NCBI RefSeq assembly: GCF_017357225.1
Contig: NZ_CP071609.1
Coordinates: 186,001-250,000 of the forward strand
DNA: 64,000 nucleotides
Source: Rhizobium binae
GTDB lineage: Bacteria > Pseudomonadota > Alphaproteobacteria > Rhizobiales > Rhizobiaceae
Direction of reading: 5' to 3'
Below the pieces are notes generated by a model. It saw only the letters and a program-made list of their open reading frames with translations, did no database searches and was not told the DNA's origin. The translations under genes were made by a program, and so were the position numbers. Position 1 is the stretch's first letter, and the number at the start of each line of letters is the position of its first letter. Shown here piece by piece: positions 45,071 through 54,273 of this stretch.

Positions 45071-45960
45071 AGGTCTTTCCTAATCTTCGGGTCAAGCAAG
45101 TCACGCAGGGCTTCGCCAAGAAAGGTGAAGCCAAGTGTTGCAATGACGATTGGAATTCCGCCGGCGATGACCGGCCAAGGGGACTTGTGAATATAGCTGT
45201 AACCATCGCTCACAATCGCTCCCCAGTCTGGCGTTGGCGGCCGTACCCCCATCCCCAGAAAGCTGAGCCCAGCTTCAACCGCGATGACAGCGGGTACGTC
45301 CATGCTGACGAGGATGAAAAGAGGTCCAATTGCGTTTGGCAGCACGTGCACCGCAAGAATCCGCGCAGTGCTTGCACCCATGCTGCGTTCCGCCTCGATA
45401 TACTGGCTGCTTCGCAATGCCTGCGCTTGAGTACGCACGACACGTGCGTAAATGGGCATCGAAGTTATCGAAATGACAACGATGACGCTGGCTAAGCTGG
45501 GTCCCATGAGCGCGATAACGGCCAGCGCGAAGATGATGGCGGGAAATGAACGAATGGTGTCAAACAGAAGCAGGAGCAGATTATCCAACCAGCGCGGTCC
45601 GAATGCCGCAACCAGTCCAAGGAAAAGTCCGGTTGCTAAAGAACTTCCAAGTGAAACTAAGGCTACGAGTAGGGGGATGCGCCCTCCCATTATGATCCGA
45701 GAAAACGTATCGCGGCCCATCTGGTCCGTGCCCAGGAGAAAATCCATGGAGGGCGGCGCCAAGCGAGGTCCTACCATAATGCGGATCGGGTCGTAGGTCA
45801 CAATTAGGGGTGCGAAAACCGCACTCGCGATGACCACCATCACCAAAATTGCTCCTAATGTTCCCAATGTGTTTTTGGACAACTGTCGGAGTGGACCGTG
45901 GCCGACGATCGGTTGACCCGTGACGGCTGCTGCGTCGCCAACTTGATCAGAAGTCGACAT
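45067..45960 (-). CDS. oligopeptide-type ABC permease, DppC-like
   Basis: A 297-residue inner-membrane permease with an N-terminal TM (LGAILVMVVIASAVFAPLIV), the family's FLLGTDQMGRDTFSRIIMGG motif and the EAA loop EAERSMGASTARILAVHVLP. GGAGG is nine bases before the ATG at 45960, which is almost contiguous with permease B. Confidence 0.93.
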   Translation of the reverse strand: MSTSDQVGDAAAVTGQPIVGHGPLRQLSKNTLGTLGAILVMVVIASAVFAPLIVTYDPIRIMVGPRLAPPSMDFLLGTDQMGRDTFSRIIMGGRIPLLVALVSLGSSLATGLFLGLVAAFGPRWLDNLLLLLFDTIRSFPAIIFALAVIALMGPSLASVIVVISITSMPIYARVVRTQAQALRSSQYIEAERSMGASTARILAVHVLPNAIGPLFILVSMDVPAVIAVEAGLSFLGMGVRPPTPDWGAIVSDGYSYIHKSPWPVIAGGIPIVIATLGFTFLGEALRDLLDPKIRKDL

Positions 45961-45961
45961 G

Positions 45962-46900
45962 TTAGAGCTCCTCCCGAGTTCTTGGATCAAGGGCGGCATT
46001 GACTAAATCCGAGATCATAGTGGCTGCGACGATAAGGATGGTGGAGACAAGAACAACCCCCATCACGATGGGATAATTCCGCGTATCGATTGCCTTGACA
46101 ATTAAGGCGCCGATCCCTGGTCTAGTGAACACAATCTCCACAAACACAGCTGCGGAAAGCAGCCATGCGATCCCCACCCCAAGAATGGTCACCGTCGGCA
46201 GGATTGCCAGAGGCAACGCATATCGTGCTACGATGCGCCACTCCGAGATGCCAAAGGATCGCGCCATACGAATGTGGTTCTCGCCTAATATTTCCAGCAT
46301 GGATGCGCGAACCAGGCGGGAGATGTAACCGACCCAGCCAATACCGATAGTGAAACTCGGCAGGATAAGGTGGACTAGTCTGTCTGACAAACCTTCACCC
46401 GCTCCGATTGCTGGCAACCAACCAAGGAAAACAGAGAAGATCAGTAGTGCGTAGACCGCCATCACAAATGGAGGGATCGCAATTGTCCCAACTGCCACGA
46501 CACCTGCGATTTGGTCGATCACAGAGTTGCGCCGAATTGCCGAATAGCACCCTAGCGGTAGTGCCACGGCGACAGCCCAAAGAATGGAGGCCGTGATTAG
46601 CTCGATTGTGTAGGGCAGTTGTTCGAAAACGATGTCGGCGACGGGCCGTTGGCTAAAGACATCAAAACCTAAGTTACCGCGAAGTAGCCCCGCGAAAAAC
46701 GCGCCTATTTGCACGATCATAGGCTTGTCTAGCCCCATCTGCTGATGGAGCTGAAGCTTCATTTCCGCGGTCGCCCGCGGGCCTAGGAGAACGGCAGCAG
46801 GGTCTCCGGGCACGGCACGTATCATTAGAAAGAGAAGGGTCACTGCGAGCACAACTATGGTGATCGACAGGACCATCCTCTTGAGGAGATAGATCCACAT
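45962..46900 (-). CDS. oligopeptide-type ABC permease, DppB-like
   Basis: A 312-residue permease with MWIYLLKRMVLSITIVVLAV, the RAVPGDPAAVLLGPRAT motif after TM1, the EAA-like ENHIRMARSFGISEWRIVAR and the C-terminal VFTRPGIGALIVKAIDTRNY. It is complete, in contrast with the broken homologue at 53.4-54.2 kb. It lies 15 bases after the binding-protein gene. Confidence 0.93.
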   Translation of the reverse strand: MWIYLLKRMVLSITIVVLAVTLLFLMIRAVPGDPAAVLLGPRATAEMKLQLHQQMGLDKPMIVQIGAFFAGLLRGNLGFDVFSQRPVADIVFEQLPYTIELITASILWAVAVALPLGCYSAIRRNSVIDQIAGVVAVGTIAIPPFVMAVYALLIFSVFLGWLPAIGAGEGLSDRLVHLILPSFTIGIGWVGYISRLVRASMLEILGENHIRMARSFGISEWRIVARYALPLAILPTVTILGVGIAWLLSAAVFVEIVFTRPGIGALIVKAIDTRNYPIVMGVVLVSTILIVAATMISDLVNAALDPRTREEL

Positions 46901-46915
46901 GAACTTTTACCGCGC

Positions 46916-48499
46916 TCAGGCTGAAACCGGCTTGAATTCAAGATAGAGCGGGTGACCGTCTGGCCGAGTCGCTGAGCGGATCTTGGTTTTGCGGAACACT
47001 GAGGTGTTCATGTCGTTAGTCAGAAACCGGTAAGCTCCCGAATTTTCCATGATATCCTGCATCTCACTATAGAGCTTCGACCGCTCTTCTGCATTGTCCA
47101 AGGTAACAGCCCTCGCATGCAGTTCGTCGAAGCGCTTATCGCCGAACCGCTCCCAGTCCCAGTTCCCAATCTGATCGGTCGTATAGTAAGACGAGAAATT
47201 ATATGGATCTGGAAGCATCGTGAAGAACTGTACAAACAGCTGCAGTTCCTTCCATCGATCGCCCGCCGACTCGGCTCCGAGCGTGTAAAACGAACCTGCA
47301 TCCTGAACGTTGACGTCGACGGTGATCCCGATCTGTGATAGTTGTGCTTGCACCACCTGAGCGATTGTTGTGTGTGTACTCAGGCTTTGGCAATCGATGG
47401 TTAGAGTGAGATCCTGAACACCCGCTTGCTCCAGGAACTCCTTCGCCTTTTCCAAATCACCTTCAGGCGGCACCACGGCCTGATTGCGATGGCCCACAAG
47501 ACCTTTTGCGACTATGCCCGTTGCCACATCCACCTGACCCGCATAGGCGGCATCGATGATCTGCGGGACATTGATTGCCCATTGAATAGCCTTCCGGACA
47601 TTTATGTCCTTTAGCTTAGGATGATCCATGTTCATCCCGATGTATGTAAAATCAATCGATGGTTTCACGTCGACTTGCGTATCAGCGGGCGTATTTTCTT
47701 TGAAATTCGCAAGCGAATCCACGCTAATGTTGGTGAAATCGACATCGCCTGCTTGATATGCGCGCTCCGCGGCCTTGATGTCGAGAATAGGGATGATGCG
47801 TATTTCGTCGAACCCAGGCTTAGGTCCGGACCACGCCGGGTTGGGCGTCAAGATCGCGTGCCGATTTTGCTGCCACTCGGCCAGCACGTACGGGCCCGAG
47901 TAGGCAATTTTCGACATTCCGATGCTCGACGCCTCCTTACCCGCCTTTTTAACGGCGGCCTCCGAAAGAATGTGCCCCACACCGTATGGCAGCGAAATAT
48001 TCCAAGCGGGGACGAATGGTGTCTTGTAGACTATTACACCCGTGTAGTCGTTCTCCAGCTCAACACGGTCAAGTGGTCCACAATCCATCTTGAAGGACCC
48101 GATCTTGACTGCCCTTTCGAACGAGAATTTGACATCCCCGGCAGTTAGCTCGCCGCCACCATCGCTGAATTCGATACCTTTCTTCAGCTGAAAGCGAATA
48201 TGCGTAGGATCAACCTGCTCGATTTTTTCGGCCGCCTCAAGCTCCCACTCCCATGTGCTGCCTGGCTTGAATCGAATGAGCTTGGAGTAGATGCAGCTCA
48301 TCACCTCGCAATTGTAGCTGCCATAGTAAAATGCGGGATCTAGCGTGTCCAAGTCGTAATCGAGACGACATGTCAGACGCTTCCCCTCAGCCGCCCAAAT
48401 AGCTTGCGAGAGCGGCATTCCGGCGGCGACAATTCCTCCGCTTACCGCAGCGGTAGCCTTGAGAAACGATCGCCGATTCAGATCGTAAAAATTGTTCAT
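46916..48499 (-). CDS. periplasmic solute-binding protein, SBP_bac_5 family
   Basis: A 527-residue receptor of the oligopeptide/nickel type. The N-terminus NRRSFLKATAAVSGGIVAAG is a twin-arginine (Tat) signal, so the protein is probably exported folded. Mature motifs are LTCRLDYDLDTLDPAFYYGS, FQLKKGIEFSDGGGELTAGD and YSGPYVLAEWQQNRHAILTP. Of two close ATGs (48505 and 48499), the inner one has better spacing to AGGGGA. The ligand is unknown; such receptors bind peptides, opines or other compounds in rhizobia. Confidence 0.92.
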   Translation of the reverse strand: MNNFYDLNRRSFLKATAAVSGGIVAAGMPLSQAIWAAEGKRLTCRLDYDLDTLDPAFYYGSYNCEVMSCIYSKLIRFKPGSTWEWELEAAEKIEQVDPTHIRFQLKKGIEFSDGGGELTAGDVKFSFERAVKIGSFKMDCGPLDRVELENDYTGVIVYKTPFVPAWNISLPYGVGHILSEAAVKKAGKEASSIGMSKIAYSGPYVLAEWQQNRHAILTPNPAWSGPKPGFDEIRIIPILDIKAAERAYQAGDVDFTNISVDSLANFKENTPADTQVDVKPSIDFTYIGMNMDHPKLKDINVRKAIQWAINVPQIIDAAYAGQVDVATGIVAKGLVGHRNQAVVPPEGDLEKAKEFLEQAGVQDLTLTIDCQSLSTHTTIAQVVQAQLSQIGITVDVNVQDAGSFYTLGAESAGDRWKELQLFVQFFTMLPDPYNFSSYYTTDQIGNWDWERFGDKRFDELHARAVTLDNAEERSKLYSEMQDIMENSGAYRFLTNDMNTSVFRKTKIRSATRPDGHPLYLEFKPVSA

Positions 48500-48839
48500 G
48501 TTCATTCCCCTTTTGTTGAAGCGTTCCCGTGCAAGCAGGCCGCATTTTATTGATTGGATCGACGCGGCCGACCGGTCGGTCTGTTCATCGCAACGACCCT
48601 GCATAAAGTCAGACTTCTCAGATCGGAGCCAACGAAATCCATTTTAGGCCGGACATGGCGAAAGCGGCGTCGCATCACGCCAGCCCAGGGGCGAAATCCT
48701 GCAAATTTGCGCGCTTGTTGCAGCAATTCGCCTTAAGCGGCAGGCCAGCCGGCTAAACGGCTTCTGACCGGCTTTTGCGCTTTTCCTTCAACCGAGGGCA
48801 TTTCCTGAGCATTCGTGACACTCCATTGAAGAATCGAGT
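48500..48839. other. 340-base gap between amidohydrolase and binding-protein genes
   Basis: No gene is present. On the plus strand AGCCGG (48748-48753) and CCGGCT (48769-48774) are followed by TTTTGCGCTTTT, resembling a weak terminator, but no plus-strand gene ends here. The binding-protein promoter should lie in this gap or further upstream. Confidence 0.35.
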
Positions 48840-50267
48840 TCACTCGTCGCGCAGTTTGTAGAGCCTGCGGTTGTTCTTGTAGAGGATCATGCGGGCGGCC
48901 TCGATCGCTTCTTCCAGAGTCAGGCTCCCTCCAACGACGTAGTCCGTCAATGTTTGCGACAGATAGCGCTTGCCCCATCTTCCAGAGACCCAAAACAGCT
49001 CAGGAACGTGGTAATTGTCGCTTGCAAAAAGTATCTTCGAAAGGGGGACCGCTTCCAGGACCTGCTTGTAGCGCTCGTACAGACTTTGATGCACAAACGG
49101 CGTCATGATAGACAGTTCGAAGTAACAGTTCGGGTATAGGTGACTTAGCCACGCCGCCTTGCCCACCGACGGATAGCCGGCGTGCAGTGGCACGATCTTC
49201 GGCATCCGCATCATGTTGTCCTTATCGAAGCGGACCACTTCTTCAAGGTAAAATGGATCTTGGTTGCGCAGGATTACGTAAGGAGCCTCTCCATCGCCAG
49301 TATGGATTTGCATCGGCAAGTCGCGCTTCAAACACTCCTCAAGCGTCAACGTGAACGTATACCTGCAAAGATCTTTTGTGATGTTTGCAGCATCCTCGCG
49401 ATCCATTCTGGGGCGCTCGGAATATGATGCTCTAAGCTTACTCCATGAATTGGCAGCAGGGCCCCGATCGTACAGCGGCCGGATCAGGCCAATATCTGGC
49501 AGCAGGTAGGATTTCATGCCTACGGACTTTTTTCCGTAGTTCCCATCGCCGTCCAAAATCTCGAGCAGCCGAGCGGTGTATTTGGACTCGAACTCTTCGA
49601 ATGTGATATCCAAACCGAAGAACTCATCCTGCAGTGCCTCGATCCGAGCAATACGGTGCGACCGGCACGGCTGTATTGCTTCTTCAAAGGCGTCTATTTC
49701 CGCCTGGCCCGCGCCATCCATAAAGCCGGTGTCGTGGATAATGTTTTCGTAGTTCACATCTCCAAACAGGCTGTTGACGTACGACCAATAATTTTTACCT
49801 CGTTCATTTCTTGCCTCGATGACCGCCGCCAATGTTGGTTGGCAATCGAGGAACTGCGCCATTTCCTTCGTGAGAAATTTGATAAAAATGCTTTCCGACA
49901 AGTGGTATGTCATTTCGTCGACCTTGGACTGAATGTCATACTGCTTGTTCAAATCATACTTAGTCGCTTCGTCGCCGTTGAGCCAATTCTCATAAATGCC
50001 CGGAGGGAAGTAGGCAGGAAACGGATAGCCCGCTAGAGAGATTCGCTCCAGAAACCTCTTCGGAGTAGTGATTGCGTCACGATCTGTCACGAGATGACAA
50101 TGAGTATCATCAAGTGCCATCGCGTCAACGACTTCAAAAATTCTCTCAAATTCAGGCTGCTGCCGCCGTAAGAAGACAGGTAGGTGCTTCAGTCTGCGAG
50201 ATGAGTAGGATCCCCCATCGCTTCTCTCCCGCACACTATCGCTATTGCTCTCGATCGACCTGTTCAT
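48840..50267 (-). CDS. FluG/amidohydrolase_2-type metal-dependent hydrolase
   Basis: A 475-residue enzyme with the amidohydrolase barrel. Likely metal ligands lie in MALDDTHCHLVTDRDA (HxH), LPMQIHTGDGEAPYV, IVPLHAGYPSVGKAAW and ILFASDNYHVPELFWVSGR. The pattern is that of the FluG/nodulin-like N-terminal amidohydrolases. Substrate is unknown. It is read into the oligopeptide-type importer operon downstream, and lies immediately after the wrecked importer, so it could originally have served either. A partial-family helix region precedes the barrel. Confidence 0.82.
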   Translation of the reverse strand: MNRSIESNSDSVRERSDGGSYSSRRLKHLPVFLRRQQPEFERIFEVVDAMALDDTHCHLVTDRDAITTPKRFLERISLAGYPFPAYFPPGIYENWLNGDEATKYDLNKQYDIQSKVDEMTYHLSESIFIKFLTKEMAQFLDCQPTLAAVIEARNERGKNYWSYVNSLFGDVNYENIIHDTGFMDGAGQAEIDAFEEAIQPCRSHRIARIEALQDEFFGLDITFEEFESKYTARLLEILDGDGNYGKKSVGMKSYLLPDIGLIRPLYDRGPAANSWSKLRASYSERPRMDREDAANITKDLCRYTFTLTLEECLKRDLPMQIHTGDGEAPYVILRNQDPFYLEEVVRFDKDNMMRMPKIVPLHAGYPSVGKAAWLSHLYPNCYFELSIMTPFVHQSLYERYKQVLEAVPLSKILFASDNYHVPELFWVSGRWGKRYLSQTLTDYVVGGSLTLEEAIEAARMILYKNNRRLYKLRDE

Positions 50268-50468
50268 TGTTGTGTCTCCTCTCCTCCAGCCTAGTCACCC
50301 AGCGTTGGCACTCGGCTTTCTTGAAATCGGAAAGATAGAACAGAGCCGGCTGCGGATCGCACATTTATTGTGCTTCTGGCGCGGGGATTCTGCGTCTATG
50401 TGGCCAACAGCGCAGGGTTTTGACCGATCCAATTCACTCTGTTAGCCGCACTTAAACTCGCGATACCC

Positions 50469-51272
50469 CTAAAACTCAGCTGTTGATGCCCAAAAGTGAG
50501 GCGAGCTTCGGCTATGCACCTCAGTCTTGCCGCTGAATGCGGCAGGAGGTTCAACGATGCGTCCGGCATACATGATCATGACACGATCGCATGACTCGGC
50601 GACAACCGACAGGTCGTGAGTGATCAAAATCAAGGCGAGGTTCAACCGCGATCTTAACTCTGCTAACAGCTTGAGAATCTGTGCTTGTGTGATGACATCA
50701 AGAGCGGTCGTCGGCTCGTCGCCAATAACCAGTGACGGGTGACACGCAAGCGCCATGGCAATCATCACTCGCTGGCGCATCCCGCCCGACAATTCATGCG
50801 GATAAGCTGCACCGCGTTCAACCGAGATTCCAACGAGCTCAAGGAGCTCCATTGCTCGTTCCGTAGCCGCCTTGCGGGACATGCCGAGCTTGAGCCTGCA
50901 GGGCTCAGCGATCTGATTGATGACGCGTTGCACAGGATTGAGCGCGTTCATCGCGCCCTGGAAAATTACGGAGGTCTCACGCCAACGGTGCGGACGCATC
51001 GCAGCGTCATCGTCGATCGGAATCCGGTTTCCACGATAGCGCACTTCACCACCGCTAACCGCCGCATTGGGGGACAAGAGACCGGCGATCGCCATTGCCG
51101 TTGTCGTTTTGCCACTTCCCGATTCACCGACAAGTGCGACGGCCTTGCCGGAGTGGAGCTCGAATGTCACGTCCCGGATCGCAGGGAGTGACACACCCTT
51201 TAGGCCGTAATCAACGGCCAATCTCTCGACCGCCAGGAGAGGTGTTGTGGGGCTAGATGAAAGGTTGTTCAT
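50469..51272 (-). pseudogene. oligopeptide-type ATPase DppD-like, C-terminally truncated
   Basis: A 267-residue frame with all nucleotide motifs intact: ALVGESGSGKTTTAMAIAG, VIFQGAMNALNPVQR, LSGGMRQRVMIAMAL, LVIGDEPTTALDVI and LILITHDLSVV. After MYAGRIVEPPAAF the text turns to KTEVHSRSSPHFWAS, and the C-terminal domain with the HPYT motif and Cys cluster, about 60 residues, is missing. No partner DppF gene follows. Might still bind ATP, but the system around it is broken, so I treat it as a remnant. Confidence 0.7.
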
Positions 51273-52164
51273 GGGATGGCCCTCCGGCGTGGATTAAATG
51301 TGTCATCGAGCGCGTTGCCAATCATGACGAAGGCAAGAGAAACGATGAGCACACACAAGCCGGGTGCACCGAGATACCACCAGGCTCCAGAGCTGGCGGC
51401 GCCCGCGCGCTGCGCTAGAGACAGCAAAGTGCCCCACGAGGGTTGCAGGGGGTCGCCGAGCCCTAGGAATGAGAGAGCTGTCTCGGTATAAATTGCGCCG
51501 GCAACCACTATGGCACCATTGGCGGCAATCTGTGGCACGAGGTTTGGCAGAAGGTGGCTTACCATAATCTTGAGATTACTGGTGCCAACAACTTTGGCGC
51601 GCTCGACAAACTGACGTTCTCGTAGGGATAGCGTCTGACTTCGAACGATGCGCGCGACAAAAGCCCAGCTTGTTAAACCAATGACAATGATGATTACCAT
51701 CAACGAGGGACGGAAACCGAGAATAGTTCCACCCCGCCCCATTTGCTGCAGAACGACGGGCGTGATCACGAGCGCGAGCACGAACGAGGGAATGACGAAG
51801 AAGAAATCAGTCAGGCGCATCAGCCAGACATCGACCCAGCGACCGAAGTAACCTGCCGTCAGGCCAATAGTCGTGCCGACAAAAAGACTGATGATCGTCG
51901 AAACCAGCGCAATTGTTAGTGAAATGCGGGAGCCATGAACAATGAGATTCAGTACGTCTCGTCCAACGTCGTCAGTACCTAACAGGTGCTCGCGTGACGG
52001 GGCGGCGAGAAAATCGCCAGTTGCAGAGGCAGCTGTCTGAAGAGGACCCACGAGCATTCCAGGCACGGCAGCCAACACAATAAAGAACGCCAAGGTCAGT
52101 AGGCCAAGCAAAGCGCCATTGTTCTTCAAGAACTGAGCTAGGAATGACTTTAACGCTTTTGCCC
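51269..52164 (-). pseudogene. oligopeptide-type permease DppC-like, 5' end displaced by IS630
   Basis: The body of the permease is intact (NGALLGLLTLAFFIVLAAV, HLLGTDDVGRDVLNLIVHG, ERAKVVGTSNLKIMVSHLLP) and its stop overlaps the ATPase start. Its first 18 codons are missing at 52164, where an IS630 element begins, and are found on the plus strand at 53328-53382. The IS end supplies an in-frame ATG (52183) giving MKGKCSRAKALKSF, so a hybrid protein with an altered N-terminus could still be made. Confidence 0.85.
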
Positions 52165-52179
52165 TAGAGCATTTCCCTT

Positions 52180-52743
52180 TCATGCTGGATCGTATCCGCA
52201 TGAGTTGAAGTAGTTTCTGCATTCTTTTGGCGCGACGAGATGGACGAGCTTGCCAATCATGTCCCACAGACCAGACACGGTCCGCTCAGCCGCCTTCCTC
52301 AGATGTGCCTTGAGCTTGGAGAAGGCCTTTTCGATGGGGTTGAAGTCGGGACTGTAGGGCGGCAGGAACACCATCGTTGCGCCCGCCGCTTCGATTAACG
52401 CTCTTGCTGCTGGCCGTTTGTGGCTGGAAAGATTGTCGAGGATCACGACCTCACCGGGTTTCAATGTCGGGACCAGGACCTGAGCGACATAGGCCTCGAA
52501 CCACTCGCCATTGATCGGACCGTCGATGACCAAAGGCGCGACCATTCCGGTGTTTCGTAGACCGGCGACAAGCGTCGTCGTCTTGCGATGGCCATGCGGG
52601 AAACCCATCCGCAGCCGCTCACCTCTGGTGCATCTTCCATGAGTGCGGGCCATGTTGGTCGCGGTCCATGTTTCGTCGATGAACACGAGCCGCGACGGAT
52701 CAAGATCAAGTTGCTCGTCGAACCACCGCTGACGGAGTTCCAA
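52180..52743 (-). CDS. IS630-family transposase, catalytic part
   Basis: 187 residues with DDE_3 motifs: LVFIDETWTATNMARTHGRC (first Asp), VVILDNLSSHKRPAARAL (second Asp) and PYSPDFNPIEKAFSKLKAHL (Glu). It is normally reached by minus-one frameshifting from the upstream frame: text KTGHAIEQARPDVLELRQRW continues across the junction. Catalytic residues are intact, but the right end of its element is displaced. Confidence 0.85.
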   Translation of the reverse strand: MELRQRWFDEQLDLDPSRLVFIDETWTATNMARTHGRCTRGERLRMGFPHGHRKTTTLVAGLRNTGMVAPLVIDGPINGEWFEAYVAQVLVPTLKPGEVVILDNLSSHKRPAARALIEAAGATMVFLPPYSPDFNPIEKAFSKLKAHLRKAAERTVSGLWDMIGKLVHLVAPKECRNYFNSCGYDPA

Positions 52744-52763
52744 GACGTCTGGGCGTGCTTGCT

Positions 52764-53126
52764 CTATCGCGTGGCCAGTCTTTTTTTGCGCGTCTGATTG
52801 TGCCGGACAAGGAAACGGTGCAGCGCCGACTTGCTGATGGCGATGCCCTGAGCTGCAAGGGCATCACGAAGTTCGAACAAGGTGCCGTCCCGGTGTTCCT
52901 CAAGCCACGACATGATCGCGTCGGCGTTGGCTTCGGTTTTGTACGAATGACGGTCTCCACCCAGCGGACCCGGTCGAACATGGCCCTGACGGACTTGCAG
53001 GTTTCGCCACCGGCTCACGCTGGCCGCACTGACGCCAAAGCGCTCGGCAGCCTCCCGGTGCGACGCTCCGGCTGAGACGGCGGCAAGAACACGTGCGCGA
53101 AGATCAACGGAAAGGGCTTTCGACAT
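52764..53126 (-). CDS. IS630-family transposase, N-terminal HTH part
   Basis: 120 residues: helix-turn-helix HREAAERFGVSAASVSRWRN and a second one, LFELRDALAAQGIAISKSAL, typical of IS630. It ends QTRKKRLATR after CGC AAA AAA AGA; slipping one base back on the A7G run gives the continuous transposase. This is a programmed-frameshift arrangement seen in several IS630 members. Confidence 0.8.
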   Translation of the reverse strand: MSKALSVDLRARVLAAVSAGASHREAAERFGVSAASVSRWRNLQVRQGHVRPGPLGGDRHSYKTEANADAIMSWLEEHRDGTLFELRDALAAQGIAISKSALHRFLVRHNQTRKKRLATR

Positions 53127-53160
53127 TATCTGCCGACCTCCATCGGCAGAAAGTTTGAAT

Positions 53161-53328
53161 GAATCTGTCTTCGCCTGGCCGGGGATCGGCAGCCTGACCG
53201 TTGAGGCGCTGAATGCACGCGACTATCCGGTCCTTCAAGGGATTTTCCTGTTGCTGGGGGCTTCGATCGTCGCCGCTAACCTGCTAGCCGACGTGGCCTA
53301 CGGCATTCTAGATCCACGGGTTCGATAA
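53161..53328 (+). pseudogene. inverted C-terminal piece of permease DppB
   Basis: On the plus strand, opposite to all neighbours, is the missing end of the DppB-like permease: ESVFAWPGIGSLTVEALNAR, then YPVLQGIFLLLGASIVAANL and LADVAYGILDPRVR with a TAA stop. Joined to the minus-strand fragment ending AGAITVAE, it restores a normal DppB C-terminus. The stop overlaps the ATG of the displaced DppC start as TAATG. Confidence 0.85.
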
Positions 53329-53382
53329 TGAGAGAAAATGTATTGGTAGAGCGCAAAAAAGCTGAGTCACCCCAACACATTA
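53328..53382 (+). pseudogene. inverted 5' end of permease DppC
   Basis: Reads MRENVLVERKKAESPQHI on the plus strand up to the TA at 53381-53382. Rejoined to the sequence after TA at 52164 (minus strand) it gives QHIRAKALKSFLAQF in frame. It therefore is the true N-terminus of the IS630-disrupted DppC. Confidence 0.85.
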
Positions 53383-53432
53383 GAGCGTTTCCCTGACTGA
53401 TTGAATCATTTGGGCTTTGCAAATCAGATGGG

Positions 53433-54245
53433 TTCTGCAACCGTAATCGCACCCGCGACCACATAGCCTAGATTGAGCGTCACCAACGTCACAACGGGCA
53501 ACAGCGCATTACGGAAGGCATGGCGCCTGAGCATCTGACCACTGGTCAAACCCTTGGCCCGGGCGGTCACCATGTAGTCCTCAGTCACGACGTCGCTCAT
53601 TGCCGCGCGGGCGACGACCACGTATTGGCCGATAAGCCCTAAAGCTACGGCGAGAACCGGAAGCGCGAGATGGCGAGCACGGTCCCCAAACCAGTCGAGA
53701 AGATCTGCATTGCCGAGGCTAGGCGAATAGGACCCGTACCCGGGCAGCCAGCCCAACATTGTACTAAAGACCACCACCAAAAGCATACCGAGCCAGAACG
53801 GCGGTGTTGAATAGAGCGCTAGAGAGGTCCCAGTCGTCAAATGATCGATGGCCCCTCCCCGCCTCCAGCCAGCATAGAGTCCAATCGTGACGCCGCAAAT
53901 GATGGCAATGCCTTGAGCTAGGCCGACCAATATCAAGGTGGCGGGCAGCCTCTCGATAATTAGGTCGCTAACCCGACGGCCCCTGAACTTGAAGCTGTAA
54001 CCCAAGTCCCCTTGAGCCGTCGCAGAGAGGTATTGCAGTACCTGATCCGGGATTAGTGGCCGGTCAAGCCCCCAACGCTCGCGTTGCGCTTCGATCTGCT
54101 CCGCAGTAGCTGAACTGCGTGCACCTCCTAACAGCATCGCGGCGGGATCGCCTGGAATGACCCTGAACAAAACAAAATTCAGGGCCGCTACCATCAAGAG
54201 GGTGACGAATGCCCGAACGAGTACACTTCCGATCCGCAAGATCAT
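53433..54245 (-). pseudogene. oligopeptide-type permease DppB-like, 3' end removed by inversion
   Basis: About 271 residues of a DppB permease: ALNFVLFRVIPGDPAAMLLG after TM1, the EAA-like EDYMVTARAKGLTSGQMLRR, then NLGYVVAGAITVAE, where the frame breaks and stops within a few codons. The last 55 residues lie inverted at 53161-53328. RBS and start region are normal. The last transmembrane helix is missing, so it is very likely inactive. Confidence 0.88.
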
Positions 54246-54273
54246 CCGTCCCCCCTATTCACTAGAATGCGAG

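Larger units (their letters stand above)
52167..53160 (-). mobile_element. IS630-family element, right end displaced by inversion
   Basis: The left end is at 52167 just inside TA (52165-52166); the terminal bases are GAGCATTTCCCT. The matching right terminus, GAGCGTTTCCCT next to TA at 53381-53382, is found inverted at 53383-53432. The original element would have been about 1.04 kb. The transposase is in two overlapping-frame parts with a seven-A plus G slippery run between. TA duplication is the IS630-family hallmark. Confidence 0.8.

Noticed and set aside
48748..48786. Plus-strand terminator (AGCCGG/CCGGCT followed by T-rich bases)
   Set aside because: No plus-strand gene ends here, so I did not list it as a terminator.
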